Shown: positions 21,091 to 31,705 of the stretch, piece after piece | How positions within the stretch are numbered: the first letter of the stretch is position 1 | Layout: each line of letters begins with the position of its first letter | NCBI GenBank assembly: GCA_015680685.1 | Contig: MNCI01025207.1 | Span: forward strand, 5,132-37,482 | Reading direction: 5' to 3' | Length of the DNA: 32,351 nt | Source: Gnetum montanum | Lineage: Eukaryota > Streptophyta > Gnetopsida > Gnetales > Gnetaceae | Notes under the pieces: generated by a model | Database searches by the model: none | Told to the model about the DNA's origin: nothing | Seen by the model: only the letters and a program-made list of their open reading frames with translations | Program-made: the position numbers and the translations under genes

Positions 21091-21493
21091 TGTTGGGTGC
21101 CGGTGTAAGAAAATTTGTGAATTGCACAAGAAATTTACATGCATAGATAACCAGAAATGCACAATGTAGAAGCAAATAGAACTGACCTCTAGCCATTGAT
21201 GCCTTAAATTAGACTTGGTGTTCGGATTATTCTTTCACACCGGCGCTCTGCAATGATGGTGTATGCAACCTCTAAGCATCTGTGAAAGGGACTAGGACTG
21301 CAATCCTGCTATGATTCATGGTACCTTTGTTCTCCTCTCAAGAATGAATTTATAGGCCATAGAATTAGTTAGCATGAGAAATTAAAAAAAATAAGAGACC
21401 CCAATGTCAATGTGTAAATGTGTTACTAAATATGGAGGCCACCTTGATGCATTAACGTACACGTAAAAGTGGAAATGTGTAATGCATGTTACA
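21091..21493 (-). repeat. Copia copy 2, 3' LTR (403 bp)
   Basis: Ends TGTTGGGTGC at 21091 and CATGTTACA at 21493 (TGT...ACA). The minus-strand purine tract CCAAGTTGGAGAT (21494-21506) precedes it. Blocks shared with the copia-1 LTR identify the family. The matching 5' LTR would lie beyond the right edge. Confidence 0.8.
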
Positions 21494-22112
21494 ATCTCCA
21501 ACTTGGTCTCCATAGTTAATCAAGTCCAAAGTTCAAGAAATAAATGCATGAATCATGGCAATAGTTCCTCTTAATGTAAGTATTATCTTCCATGTATTAC
21601 AATGCATTATCTCTCAAATGTAATTTCTTATATGATAACTAGCTTTATGAATAAACCAATGTTCATTCTAGGTCCCGCCATATGTGAATTTTCTCTCATA
21701 ACTGTATGCACAAATCATATGAGAAAATAGCACAATTGAATAAGAGTTTCATTAAGACTGTAAAGTTGTACGTACAATAAATTACATGATGGAACCAAGT
21801 CCCATCTGAACTACATGATCCTTAAATGACTTCAGTGGCATTTCTTTTGTCAAAGGAACAGCTATCATTCATTCAGTGCGTATATGCTCAATGACTACTT
21901 TGTTTTCCTTAATGTGTTCCCTTATGGCTAAGTGCTTTATGTCAATGTTTTTACATCGACTGCCACTCTAATTATTCTTAGCCATAAAGACAACAGTTAA
22001 ATTGTCACATAACATTCTTAATTTCCTAGACATGGAATCCACAATTCTAGGCCCTGATATGAAACTCTTTAACCATATACCATGTGAAATAGCCTTAAAA
22101 TAAGAAACAAAC
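21494..22112 (-). pseudogene. Copia copy 2, end of RNase H and 3' UTR (left part of split element)
   Basis: This part aligns with copia copy 1 at about 15600-16212, including the purine tract, the 3' untranslated part (CATGAATCATGG, CTTCCATGTATTACA) and the C-terminal RNase H coding sequence. It breaks off at 22112 (AAGAAACAAAC), where copia 1 continues into its TATGCCTCCATTGTGG block. The continuation of copia 2 is found at 29091, on the other side of element B. Confidence 0.8.
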
Positions 22113-22933
22113 TGATGGGACACGATATCGCATGGGCCATGATATCGCGTACGCGATATCTTGTCCGCCGCGATATCGTGTCTTCCCCTATGATATCGTG
22201 TATGCGATATCGCGTCACGTTGCCAAATCTATAAATAAGAGGTGGATTTCCCTTGTTTCTCCGTCTAGATCTAGACCTTAGCTAAACTCTTGCATATTTT
22301 CCATTCCAGAGTTAGAGTAATTTCCATGTGCCCACAGTAGGAGTCCCAAAGTGAACGAATCTTTATTCGAGCAAATATTGTACCTGAGCACACGTTTGTG
22401 TACGGAAATGAAGACAAACTTTTGGATAAACCTTGTAGTGCATGGACTAAGCTAAATAGGACTTTAATTAATGTTATTTACTGCTTTCCTAATTAATCTC
22501 TCTCAACCCTCAACACTCCTAAATGCATTCAGTATGACCACTTCAAGCATGTGTGTTACGCTTGGTAATCCCAGCAACGAATAGCATTTGGTAATCCCAG
22601 AAGGTTGCATCGGCTCAGGGTGTGAATGGCAAGTGGGAACAGATACTGATGCTAGGCATTAGAACTTAATTAGTTAAAATTAGTTACTTAGTCTCTTCAC
22701 CCTTCCCTCTCTTAGCATAGACGATAAAACATAAAAGATATAAAAATCACATGCCTCAGACTTATTTAACCATACAACCATGACAAATACAAGTAAGTCT
22801 AGGAAGACAACGAACGATTAACCTTAAGTGTTCCATAAGGTGTGTAGGCACTTAGTCTGCAGAGTTCGACCGAATCGCGCGTGTAATGATCGTATTCGTA
22901 TGGTTGAGTGTAGGGGTACCTCACCACTCATCA
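22113..22933 (+). repeat. Element B 5' LTR (821 bp)
   Basis: Begins TGATGGGAC and ends CTCATCA, giving a 5-bp terminal inverted repeat (TGATG/CATCA). It matches 28340-29065 closely outside the GATATC cluster. It carries six GATATC palindromes, a TATA box, TCTTTATTCGAG and TGTACCTGAGCACA blocks shared with X and Y, and is followed after one base by the primer site. It is clearly GC-richer in U3 than X or Y. Confidence 0.9.
22124..22237 (+). promoter_or_regulatory. B 5' LTR core promoter: six GATATC palindromes and TATA box
   Basis: GATATC starts at 22124, 22141, 22155, 22172, 22192 and 22206, most within CGCGATATCG contexts; spacings are 17, 14, 17, 20 and 14 bp. TATAAATA follows at 22230-22237 with an 18-bp gap (22212-22229), as in X and Y. 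The palindromes would suit a dimeric DNA-binding protein; which one is unknown. Confidence 0.75.
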
Positions 22934-22934
22934 T

Positions 22935-22952
22935 TGGCACTGTTGCCGGGGA
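22935..22952 (+). other. Primer binding site of element B (tRNA-Asp type)
   Basis: TGGCACTGTTGCCGGGGA, one base after the LTR, matches 16 of 18 positions of the complement of the plant tRNA-Asp 3' end. Both differences are transitions. tRNA-Asp priming is known for several plant Ty3/gypsy lineages, including Athila and Tat. Confidence 0.85.
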
Positions 22953-23079
22953 CTAAGTTGTTTGTGCGCTAAGTAGAACATAGGAAATCACTCACATCGT
23001 TGGGAGCTTAAACGAACCCTTAGGGTTAATTTAAAAAAATAATTATATAACGGTTAATTAGCACACCGAATAAGAAACA

Positions 23080-26000
23080 ATGTCTTCTTCTTCTCATAAA
23101 AGCACTTCACCACCTAGGGATAACACAAGAGACAATCGGCGGTCTAACACACGTAACCTAGAACCACTAGTTCCTCAATAGTATTAGGTGGTATATACTC
23201 ATCACGATGAGTATATACTCGATTTTACTTTTAACTTCCATCAGGATGAACAACTACACTGGAGAGATCTACAAGGTAACATAGTGTTACCTCCAGATAG
23301 GGCAGTCCCTAACATGCTCCTTCGTTCTCTTGCATAGATAGGCATGATGGATCTATATGCTGAATAAGTTACAGAGGATTATGACACAAGGGATTACCAT
23401 CCCACAATAGTGCAACGTCTAAGGGACTCATAGTAGGAGAGTTATCACACATCGTTGAGGGGCAAAGGACCCCGCAACACTTCGCCTATCATAAGAGAAG
23501 TTAAGGGTGGTGAACCGATCTCAATAGGTTCTCCAAAAAATGATGTTCCCCCTTCTAACAAGAGTGAGGAGGTGGTGTATCAAAACCTTTTCTCCACGAT
23601 ACACAACCCTAGTTCTGATGCCCACGAACACCAAGTGTTCAATGAGGGAACACAAACAAATGATAAGGATGGGCAATCTGATCATCATCACGATCAGGGT
23701 CGTAGCAACCAAAGAGAAGGTAGGAAACATCGTCATGGCAATGGTTCTCCTCCCTCTTTCCCTTCATCACATCATTCACCCTCTCCTTCCACATCAGGAC
23801 ACAGTCACAAAGATCCCAACCGTGAGGATAAGGATAAGGATAAGCAAGATGAGAGACCTCAACGAGAGAGTCGAGAGAGAGGACAAGGGCACTCTAGAGA
23901 GTCTAGGCATGGAAGAAGGGAAAGTAGGGAACCACGTAGGCATCATAGATGTCATGAGAGAGATGACAAACCCCTACTTGCCACCCGAAGTATGTTAGAC
24001 ATTACAGAGGCTATTAGAATACCTACAAGGCACTAGAAAGATAGCTGGATCAAGAGACTAAATATGAAAAATATCTCACGCTTCGAAGGCAAATACAACA
24101 ATGATCTTCAGAACCATTTACAGGCATTTCATGATGCCTGCGCCTTGCAGAACATTGAAAATGAGTGGCAAAAATTAAAGTTGTTTCCTAGGACACTTGT
24201 AAAGGAAGCGGAAAGCTAGTACCGGTCCTTAGAACCGGAAATCATTAGGAGGTGGAGTACAATGCAAGAATTGTTTAATGATAAATACCAAATGTACTCC
24301 AGACTGTCCGACTTGCGTAAGCAGATCCAAGGATGGAAGCAAGGTAATCACGAACCCTTGGATGCTGCCATGGGCCAATATTATGCATTGATACATCATT
24401 GCCCGAGCCATGGTTACGCACAACGGGATCAACTCCACCACCTTGTAGATGGGCCAAGACATGAAACCAAGAGAACCCTTGGGACATATGCCCAAGAAAG
24501 ATTATCAGAACTTAGGTTCCATGAAGTTCATAAATTGTTGGAGCAAGTAGCTAAGGAAGAAGGGGAGCTACAGAAAAGAGAAAGAGTAGAAGAGTACAAT
24601 CGCAATCCTTCCCTCCGAAAGAGGGGAGTGAGATTATGTGAGGAAGAGGATGAGTCACCACTCAAAGAGTTGGTGAATACAAAAACCTTGCCACTTCAGA
24701 AATTAACAACAGAAGTGTCAGCTAAGGTAGATTAAATATGGAGCTCCTTAGATAGCAAAATTCAAACTGTCCTAGAAATCGTAGAGGAGTCTAAGGAGCA
24801 GCAAAGTAGTGATCATGATAAGAAAAAGTGGAGAGACTTAGACCATGCATGTAACAAGGGTAAGGGAAAAATGACTATCATCAATGAGGTTGTGGATTCT
24901 GACACGAACAATGAAGGTGGATGTGAGATCTGCCAATATGACCATCCTAAGGGATGTTGGCCCATAATCTCACATCTACAAGAGTCTGAGGTGTATGCAC
25001 TCAACCAAAGACTTAACAAACAGCAAGCGCCCCGAAGGTTACCTTATCCCCAAGGTAACCCGAGGTAGTTCCACCAACCATTAACATATTATCCAAGTGG
25101 ATCTCCACCACAACCTATCGGGCAACACTAGTAGTGGAAACACCCACAATCATGGGGAATGCCACTGCCTAGGCAACAATACCCTTACCGGAAACCACAC
25201 CCTTATGGCTACTACGTGCAGTAGTTGGTTTCTCCAAGTGACTCTATGGGTCACGCAACTTCACAACATCACTACCAAGTTCAGGGGTATTTTAGGACTC
25301 CTTCTCTTATGGGAGACATACCACATGCATACGATCCTTGAAATCCAACCATCACTCATACACCGATAGTTCCACTACCACCTGCTCCAACGATGTAAGG
25401 GGAACTCCCCACTCAACCACAGCAACCTAATGCTAGAAGAGTTTTAAACCTCCAACCCGCTACTGGTTCTGACAATCGTATGAAGAGAAGACCTTTTTTC
25501 AGAACCAAAAGCCCAAACAAGCTCTCACAACCACAAGCAGTTGAGTCTGTGTACGCTCTTCCAACAAGTAAGGCTTCGGAGCTCCCTTCAAACCAACAAC
25601 AGAGGTTCACACACATTGTTATGTTAACACATATCGTTACCGACTGGATCAAGGTGGGCCACCTTCCCAAGAAATTATCTGACCCTAGAAGTCCCCTAAT
25701 TTATCTCTAAGTCATTGGGAATAAACCTCATAAGGCTCTTCTTAACTCAGGTTTCAGAGTCAACTTAATCTCACGAGAAATGTATAAAGCCTAGAACCTA
25801 CCTCCACTTAAGAAGAGCAATATTCAACTAGAGTTGGTTGACTGGTCCATCACTATTCCCTTGGGATTGGTGGAGGACATCATTATCACTGTGTGTGGTT
25901 GGTCATACCTAGTTGGTTTCCTTTGTGATAGAAGTCAATAGTAACAAAGGGGACTTCCCAATTATAATGGGGAGGGCATGGCTAAGTACCATAAATGCAT

Positions 26001-26450
26001 GCCTAGGGATTCACGATCTTTCCTTGGAAATATCTAAGGAAAACATTTATGGAAAGATCAAGAAGAAGAAAGTTCCATGCATCACATATAGTGACTCAGA
26101 GGGTGATGACATGGAGGAATGCTCAGCATCCCCTGCATGCAACTGGTGTGCCCAAGAAACTCAGATACAAAGATGCCTGTATGTAGCAACCACACAACAA
26201 GAAAACACCCAATGGTTGACAGCTAATCAAGAGAGTAGCCCACCAACATGCATAGAATGAACTGGGGGAACAACTCGCACCCATGATGAAAGCATAGATA
26301 CATTGGAGTATGAGCGTCGCCAACTTCCAACCCTTAACCTGAAAAAATCAATTGGGAGAAGTTGGACACTTCTAAGAAATTCAAACCAATGCTCCTTATT
26401 TTGGATCTCTCCTTTTCAATTCAATCATGGGGGATATGGCCATCTATGCT
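23080..26450 (+). pseudogene. Element B gag-protease, decayed, no pol
   Basis: One frame from ATG 23080 reads through about seventeen stops (12 TAG, 4 TAA, 1 TGA) to about 25900, then a frameshift leads to the end of protease. In order: FTFNFHQDEQLHWRDLQGN (near 23222-23278), a stretch very rich in R, E, H, D (23640-23970), a capsid-like core (24070-24560) with WQKLKLFPRTL and GYAQRDQLHHLVDG, a short zinc-knuckle-like CX2CX3HX3C (Cys/His codons 24922-24957), a P/Q/Y-rich part (25070-25450), DWIKVGHLPKK (25639 on) and a retroviral-type aspartic protease with KALLNSGFRVNLIS, where the catalytic Asp is Asn (codon 25744-25746), and FPIIMGRAWLSTI (25946 on). No reverse transcriptase, RNase H or integrase follows, so this family looks non-autonomous. 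Assignment to Ty3/gypsy rests on the primer site and protease style. Confidence 0.75.
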
Positions 26451-28330
26451 AATCATTTGAGACTTTCAGTTCTTTTAAGTTTTTATTTTACACATTTTTG
26501 TTTTTCACTTTCTTGTTTTACAAATTTCTTTAGCTTTTCTTGTTTTTGTTTTACAACATCGTTTATACTTTTTCATTTCTTTGTGTGAGTGTGTGCTTAT
26601 CTATTTTGTTAAGTTTGTCACCCAATAAGTACTCTAATGATGGTATGAACTATTTTCTACTAGTTGCTAATGTTTGGTTTTTACCTTTAAGTTACGATGT
26701 TGATACTAAGGTATGGTTCTTTTGATATGATAGGCAATGAGTTCACTTCATCCATACATCCATAAATTTCTATGGTCTCTCTCGGCTTGGAAATGTACAG
26801 TCCCTTTTTCCAAAATAACAAGAACTATAACGAATCGGTGATTGGGCATTTCTAAAACTAAGGAAGGACTCAAGGATTGAAAAGGGTGTGACTTCAAGGG
26901 AACTTGATGCATTTGTGTTGGCCATTCTCTTGGGTGCTTAGATGTTTTCTTCTTGAGTTTGCTTACCGTTTTGATGTTGCCACATTATCGGAAAGTCAAG
27001 CTAATAAAAATAACAAAGTCTTTGCATGGTGTGGTTCTCACGCAAAAAAAAAAAAAAAGTAAGTGAGGATTCAAAGCACACCCCTTAACTGAAATAATCA
27101 CTTGGGCTATAAGCACTAGTTATGGAACTAAAATAAACATGTTTCCTCTAACTAAGGCCCTTCTCACTTCCCATTCTCTCCTCCTTCGTTTCGTCAGAAT
27201 GGTGGTGGCTCTTTGGGGGATGCATTCTTGTTACTTCAAGTGGATGGATTGGCCGAATGCATTAATGCGAAGTCACTGGATGTGGTTTGTTGAGGCCGGA
27301 CTTGGAATGGGATTTACTAAGTTACATTAATCATTAAATACACAAGGGACTATACACCACCTTGTTCTTGGGATTCCATTCCATTTTCTTCTCTCCATCC
27401 TTCTTTCTCCATTTACCACCTCATTGCTAGTTGTATCAGTAGTCCATATTTTGGGAGATGCACTGTGTTTCTTTTTGGTAAACTCTTGTGGTTAAGACTT
27501 TAACTGTTATTTCCAAATGACATTCCTAGAGCCTACGGACTCTTTGAATGTGGGTTTGTCAGGGCATTAAGGGCATAAGCCTACTTTGGGGAGGACCCAA
27601 TGGCATTCCTATTTGGTACACCAGTTAAATTCTTTTCCTTAACATTTTTGTAATCAACTCTATTTCATTCATTTCCATCTTAACATCCCTTTCATCGATG
27701 TTACAGTTGTCTCTTTTTCTCCATCTTTCTTGTTCTTTTTCTTTCTCCATTCTATCGCTACCAGAGGTTTGCTCTTATTCATGGGGGTCTTGACCCAATT
27801 TTTTCAATTTTCTCCTAACCCCTACACCTTCGGTAGTCACCACTATTATATCTCCAGAGTCCGCATCAACCATACCACAACTCAGCCAATGGACCTTTCA
27901 CTGAAGCAAGGTATCAACTACATTATGATTCATTTTCCCTTGCTAATATAAGATGGTGTTGTGTGCAGATGGCAATCATACAATAATAGATTGGACCTGA
28001 AGGGAACACCTGGAATGGATTGATGTTGAAGCAACTATGCAAGGAGCAAGATCGATGGCGTGCTTACGGATGGACAATGAAAGGCACAATCTTGGCATGG
28101 GCAGCAGCAGACTTCTTCTCTCTTCTCTCTTCTCTCTCCGCTACCAAATAAGGCCTGATGTGAAATGTATAAAGTGTTCAATCTTGTTGTCTTCAACACC
28201 AGTTTTGTCATGTTCTGTAATGATGATCTGTTCACATGTCGTCCCATCCACCATTAGTTCCATTCAAGTCAATAATCCCATACCTTCCCAATATTTTGTA
28301 AGGAACTCGAGGACGAGTTTTTATTCAATC
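26451..28330 (+). other. 3' non-coding region of element B
   Basis: A pyrimidine-rich tract (26460-26620) follows a PPT-like motif, ATCATGGGGGAT (26427). A run of 15 A is at 27044-27058. I looked for reverse transcriptase (YxDD) and integrase motifs and saw none. Just before the 3' LTR, AACTCGAGGACGAGTTTTT (28305-28323) resembles the end of pol in many plant Ty3/gypsy elements, which hints that an ancestor had pol. CT-rich repeats lie at 28110-28140. Confidence 0.6.
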
Positions 28331-28339
28331 ATGGGGGTA
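28331..28339 (+). other. Polypurine tract of element B
   Basis: ATGGGGGTA lies directly before the 3' LTR and matches the tract of element X on the other strand (541-550). Confidence 0.8.
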
Positions 28340-29065
28340 TGATGGGATGTGATATCACATACGCGATATTGCGTCGTGTTGCCAAATCTATAAATAAGAG
28401 ATGGCTCTCCCTTGTTTCTCCATCTAGATCTAGACCTTAGCCAAACTCTTGTAGATTTTCCATTCTAGGGTTAGAGTAATTTCCATGTGCCCACAGTAGG
28501 AGTCCCAAAGTGAACGGATCTTTATTCGAGAAAATATTGTACCTAAGCACACGTTTGTGTATGGAAATAAAGATGAACTTTTGGATAAACCTTGTAGTGC
28601 ATGGACTAAGCTAAATAGGACTTCAATTAATGTTATTTACTACTTTCCTAATTAATCTCTCTCAACCCTCAACACTCCTAAGTGCACTCAGTACGACCAC
28701 TTCGAGCACGTGCATTACGCTTGGTAATCCCAACAACGAATAGCATTTGGTAATCCCAGAAGGTTGCATCGGCTCAAGGTATGAACAACAAGTGGGAATG
28801 GATACTGATGCTAGGCATTAGAACTTAGTTAGTTAAAGTTAGTTACTTAGTCTCTTCACCCTTCCCTCTCTTAGCATAGGCGATAAAACATAAAAGATAT
28901 AAAAATCACATACCTTAGACTTACTTAACCATACAACCGTGACAAATACAAGTAAGTCTGGGAAGACAACGAACGATTAACCTTAAGTGTTCCATAAGGC
29001 GTGTAGGCACTTAGTTTGCGGAGTTCGACCAGATCGCATGTGTAACGCTTGTATTCGTATGGTTG
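28340..29065 (+). repeat. Element B 3' LTR, truncated and with reduced GATATC cluster
   Basis: Matches the 5' LTR from TGATGGG to GTATGGTTG. Two differences stand out. The GATATC cluster is reduced to one intact copy (28351-28356) and one GATATT (28365-28370) by loss of roughly 70 bp between repeats. The last bases up to CATCA are missing: similarity stops at 29065, where a short piece of copia sequence begins. The TATA box (28389-28396) still lies 18 bp from the last palindrome. Confidence 0.85.
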
Positions 29066-29171
29066 GCTCCTCTAACTAGCATAAAAACATCAGCCTCCAT
29101 GGCGGAAGTAGCAACCAAAGTTTGCTTTCCACTCCTCTAGGATATAGCTCCTCTAACTAGCATAAAAACAT
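29066..29171. repeat. 25-bp junction duplication (filler) at the right end of element B
   Basis: Bases 29066-29090 are an exact copy of 29147-29171 (GCTCCTCTAACTAGC..., 25 bp), 81 bp away. In intact copia sequence the first copy should not be there: copia 1 goes directly from AACAAAC to TATGCCTCC. So this piece was copied from nearby when the end of the 3' LTR was lost. Confidence 0.85.
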
Positions 29172-29490
29172 AACCAAATGTTGATATCCGTGAATCAACA
29201 TAGCTAGCAAAGTTTGAATCAAACTAGCCAGTCACCTCCAAGTAGTCAATTCATTTATACATAATCATGTAATCTTTTGTACCTTGAAGGTACCTCATCA
29301 CTTTTTTTGTAGCCCTCCAATGGTCAATACTAGGTATTGTATAGACATGAGCATACATAAGGCTTCCAACAGCTAAAGCATACAGAATGTTGCTCATATA
29401 ACTTTTCTTTAAATCATTCCTAGGGCATTGGTTCAAATTGAACTTGTCACCCTTCACAATGGGTGCTACACTTGGTGAACAATCTTTCAT
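29091..29490 (-). pseudogene. Copia copy 2, RNase H region (right part)
   Basis: The minus strand encodes NQCPRNDLKKSYM, VGSLMYAHVY, DHWRATKKVMRYLQGTKDYMIMY (29440-29251), and then degraded sequence up to the junction with element B. It matches copia 1 at 16214-16576. Part of the region following VGSLMYA is shorter than in copia 1 (a deletion near 29340). Confidence 0.8.
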
Positions 29491-29499
29491 TTAAAACAT

Positions 29500-30240
29500 C
29501 TCTAAAACTTTATTGATATAGGTTTCCTGTGATAGTCCCAGAATACATCTAGATCTGTCCCTATGGATCTAAATGCCAATGACATAAGATGCCTCACCCA
29601 TATCCTTCATGTCAAAATTCTTAGAGAGAAAATGTTTCATCTTGTATAGAAATATACTATTATTGGTTGCAAGAAGGATATCATTTACATATAGAACAAG
29701 GAAATAGATTTTGCTTCCATTAACCTTTTGGTATATACATTGACCCATGATGTTTTTTTTCAAAACCAAATGAAGTGATGATATCATGGAATTTTAAGTA
29801 CCATTGATGGAAGGCTTTTTTCAATCCATATATGGATTTCTTGAGCTTGCATACTAATTTCTCAACATCATTAGAGGAAAATCCTTCAGGTTGTTTCTTA
29901 TAAACCTCTTCCTCTATATCACCATTGAGGAATGCTATTTTCACATCCATTTGATGTAATTCAAGATCAAAATGGACAACCAATGCCACAATAACACTAA
30001 GGGAGTGCTTCTTAGATATAGGAGAAAAGGTCTCATTATAATCTATTCCCTCTTTCTGAGTGAACGCTTTAGTGACAAATCTGGCCTTATATCTTTTAGT
30101 GTTGCCCAACGAGTCTTTCTTAGTCTTAAAGACCCATTTGCAGCCAACGGCTTTTACACCATCAGGAAACTTTACAAGATCCTAAACTTCATTAGATGAC
30201 ATAGAGTTCATCTCGTCTTTCATGGCATCATACCACAAGT
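29500..30240 (-). pseudogene. Copia copy 2, reverse transcriptase (YVDD changed to YVND)
   Basis: The minus strand encodes GNTKRYKARFVTKAFTQKEG, YNETFSPISKKHSL, FDLELHQMDVKIAFLNGDIE, VCKLKKSIYGLKKAFHQW (30109-29800), then after a frame change LVLYVNDILLATNNS (29710-29660) and KNFDMKDMGEASYVIGI. The catalytic YVDD motif is YVND, a G-to-A change in the first Asp codon on the coding strand, which would abolish polymerase activity. Other regions are better kept than in copia 1. Confidence 0.88.
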
Positions 30241-30835
30241 TAGATTCCTTACAACTCATGGCTTGTGAAAACATTTCAAGATCATTTTCAATTCCTATGT
30301 TGTAGTCACTCTTGTAGATACACCATATAGTCACTAGGAATCATTGATCACCTTACTCTAGTAGATCTTCTTAATGTTGGTTCATCATTCTCTTGAGGAA
30401 CATGATGTTCAATAGGTTATTTAAGAGGTTCTGGTATTTGTTGTTCAACTAGATCTACTACTTCTTGATCAATAGTTTGTGAAACTTTAATGACTAGTTG
30501 TTGTTCATTACACATTTGTGCTCTAGGCGTATTGTGTACAAAAATCAGTCTATCATTTGAAGTAGCAAGTTGAATTTCTGTATGATCTATCTTAGAAAAA
30601 ATGTTCCAAGATCTACTGCTCCCACTAGTCAAGTCATTCTCAAGAAATTTAGCATTCCTTGATTTCACAAAACTAGTGATATATGATGGGCAATAAAATT
30701 TGTATATCTTAGATTGTTCAACATATCTAATGAAATACCCACTTATGGTCCTTGGGTTTAGCTTCTTTTCTTGTGGATTATAGACTCTTACTTGAAATGG
30801 GCATCCTTAGACGGGTAGCCCCAAACACGTATATG
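30241..30835 (-). pseudogene. Copia copy 2, linker between integrase and reverse transcriptase
   Basis: The minus strand here reads through a hydrophilic region, open at 30417-30668 (ends QQIPEPLK), between the integrase C-terminus and reverse transcriptase. In copia polyproteins this region is variable and without catalytic motifs. Stops occur at both sides. Confidence 0.6.
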
Positions 30836-31535
30836 TTACAAACTTGGTTTCCAACCTTTCCATAATGCAAATGGTGTCTTTGAGACAACCTTGGTTGAAA
30901 CTTGATTTAATATATACATCACTGTCTTGAGAGATTCAATCCACAAGAACTGACCAAGCTTGGAGTTACTAAGCATACTTTGCACCATGTCCAATAATGT
31001 TTGGTTTCTTCTTTCTGCCACAACATTCTGGTCTATAAAACTAGGCATAGTGTACTGGGTAAAAATTCCATGCTCTTGAAGAAACTTAGCAAATGGACCA
31101 GGTGCTTGTCCATCATCAGTATATCTACCATAGTATTCACCACCTCTATCAGATCTCACTAACTGTATTTTCTTACCATGTTGTTTTTGTACTTCAACCT
31201 TAAACACCTTAAAGGCATCTAAAGCTTTGCTCTTGTTATGAAGCAGGTAGAGATACATATATCATGAGTAATCATCAATAAAGGTAATGAAATACTTTTG
31301 ATCATACGCATCCATATCTAGACTACAAATATCTATATGTATGATCTCTAATATGTTCAAACTCCTCTTGGCACCTTTCTTTGACATATTAGTCTGGTTT
31401 CCCTTTATGCAGTCCACACATAAGTGTCAAAGTCAGTAAAGTTTAGAGTACCAAGTACTCCATCATTTACTAATCTCTTTATTCTCTCAATAGAGATATG
31501 TCCTAATCTACAATACCACAACATAGAGGATTCAT
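30836..31535 (-). pseudogene. Copia copy 2, integrase
   Basis: The minus strand first encodes the pre-integrase zinc region (LGHISIERIKRLVNDGVL near 31500, then CVDCIKGNQTN after a frame change). A His expected in LWH is Tyr. The catalytic core follows. The first Asp is in IHIDIC (31331-31333). A stop comes after TFIDDYS (about 31265). The second Asp is in RSDRGGEY (31148-31150) and the Glu in VVAERRNQ (31013-31015), so the D,D,E residues remain. The domain continues to [10 protein letters not shown] at 30840. Disrupted by one stop and one frameshift. Confidence 0.88.
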
Positions 31536-31705
31536 CATTCATAACACATCTCTTAATGCCAACATGAACATGCATAAAAGTATAAGAAGTTTAATTTTGT
31601 AAATTAATGTTGAAAAGACCATTTGTCAATGTACCACTTCCAATAAGTTTAGATCTATAATGTAAGACTAAATATAGTATCTGAAAAATTAAAGGAAAAT
31701 CGCAA

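Noticed and set aside
22124-22211. GATATC (EcoRV site) clusters as cloning or adaptor artefacts
   Set aside because: They occur in at least six places with different flanks, in both orientations, inside LTR sequence and at a fixed distance from TATA boxes. This is not how vector or linker sequence would appear.
23521-23998. Open stretches in other frames over B gag
   Set aside because: They are shadows of the R/E/H-rich gag segment, whose main frame is continuous with conserved parts on both sides.
27044-27058. Run of 15 A as the tail of a retroposed transcript or LINE
   Set aside because: No target duplication and no LINE or gene sequence before it; more likely a simple homopolymer.
26540-28342. 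Small plus- and minus-strand open stretches after B protease as pol remnants
   Set aside because: None shows RT, RNase H or integrase motifs, and they lie in AT-rich or CT-rich sequence.
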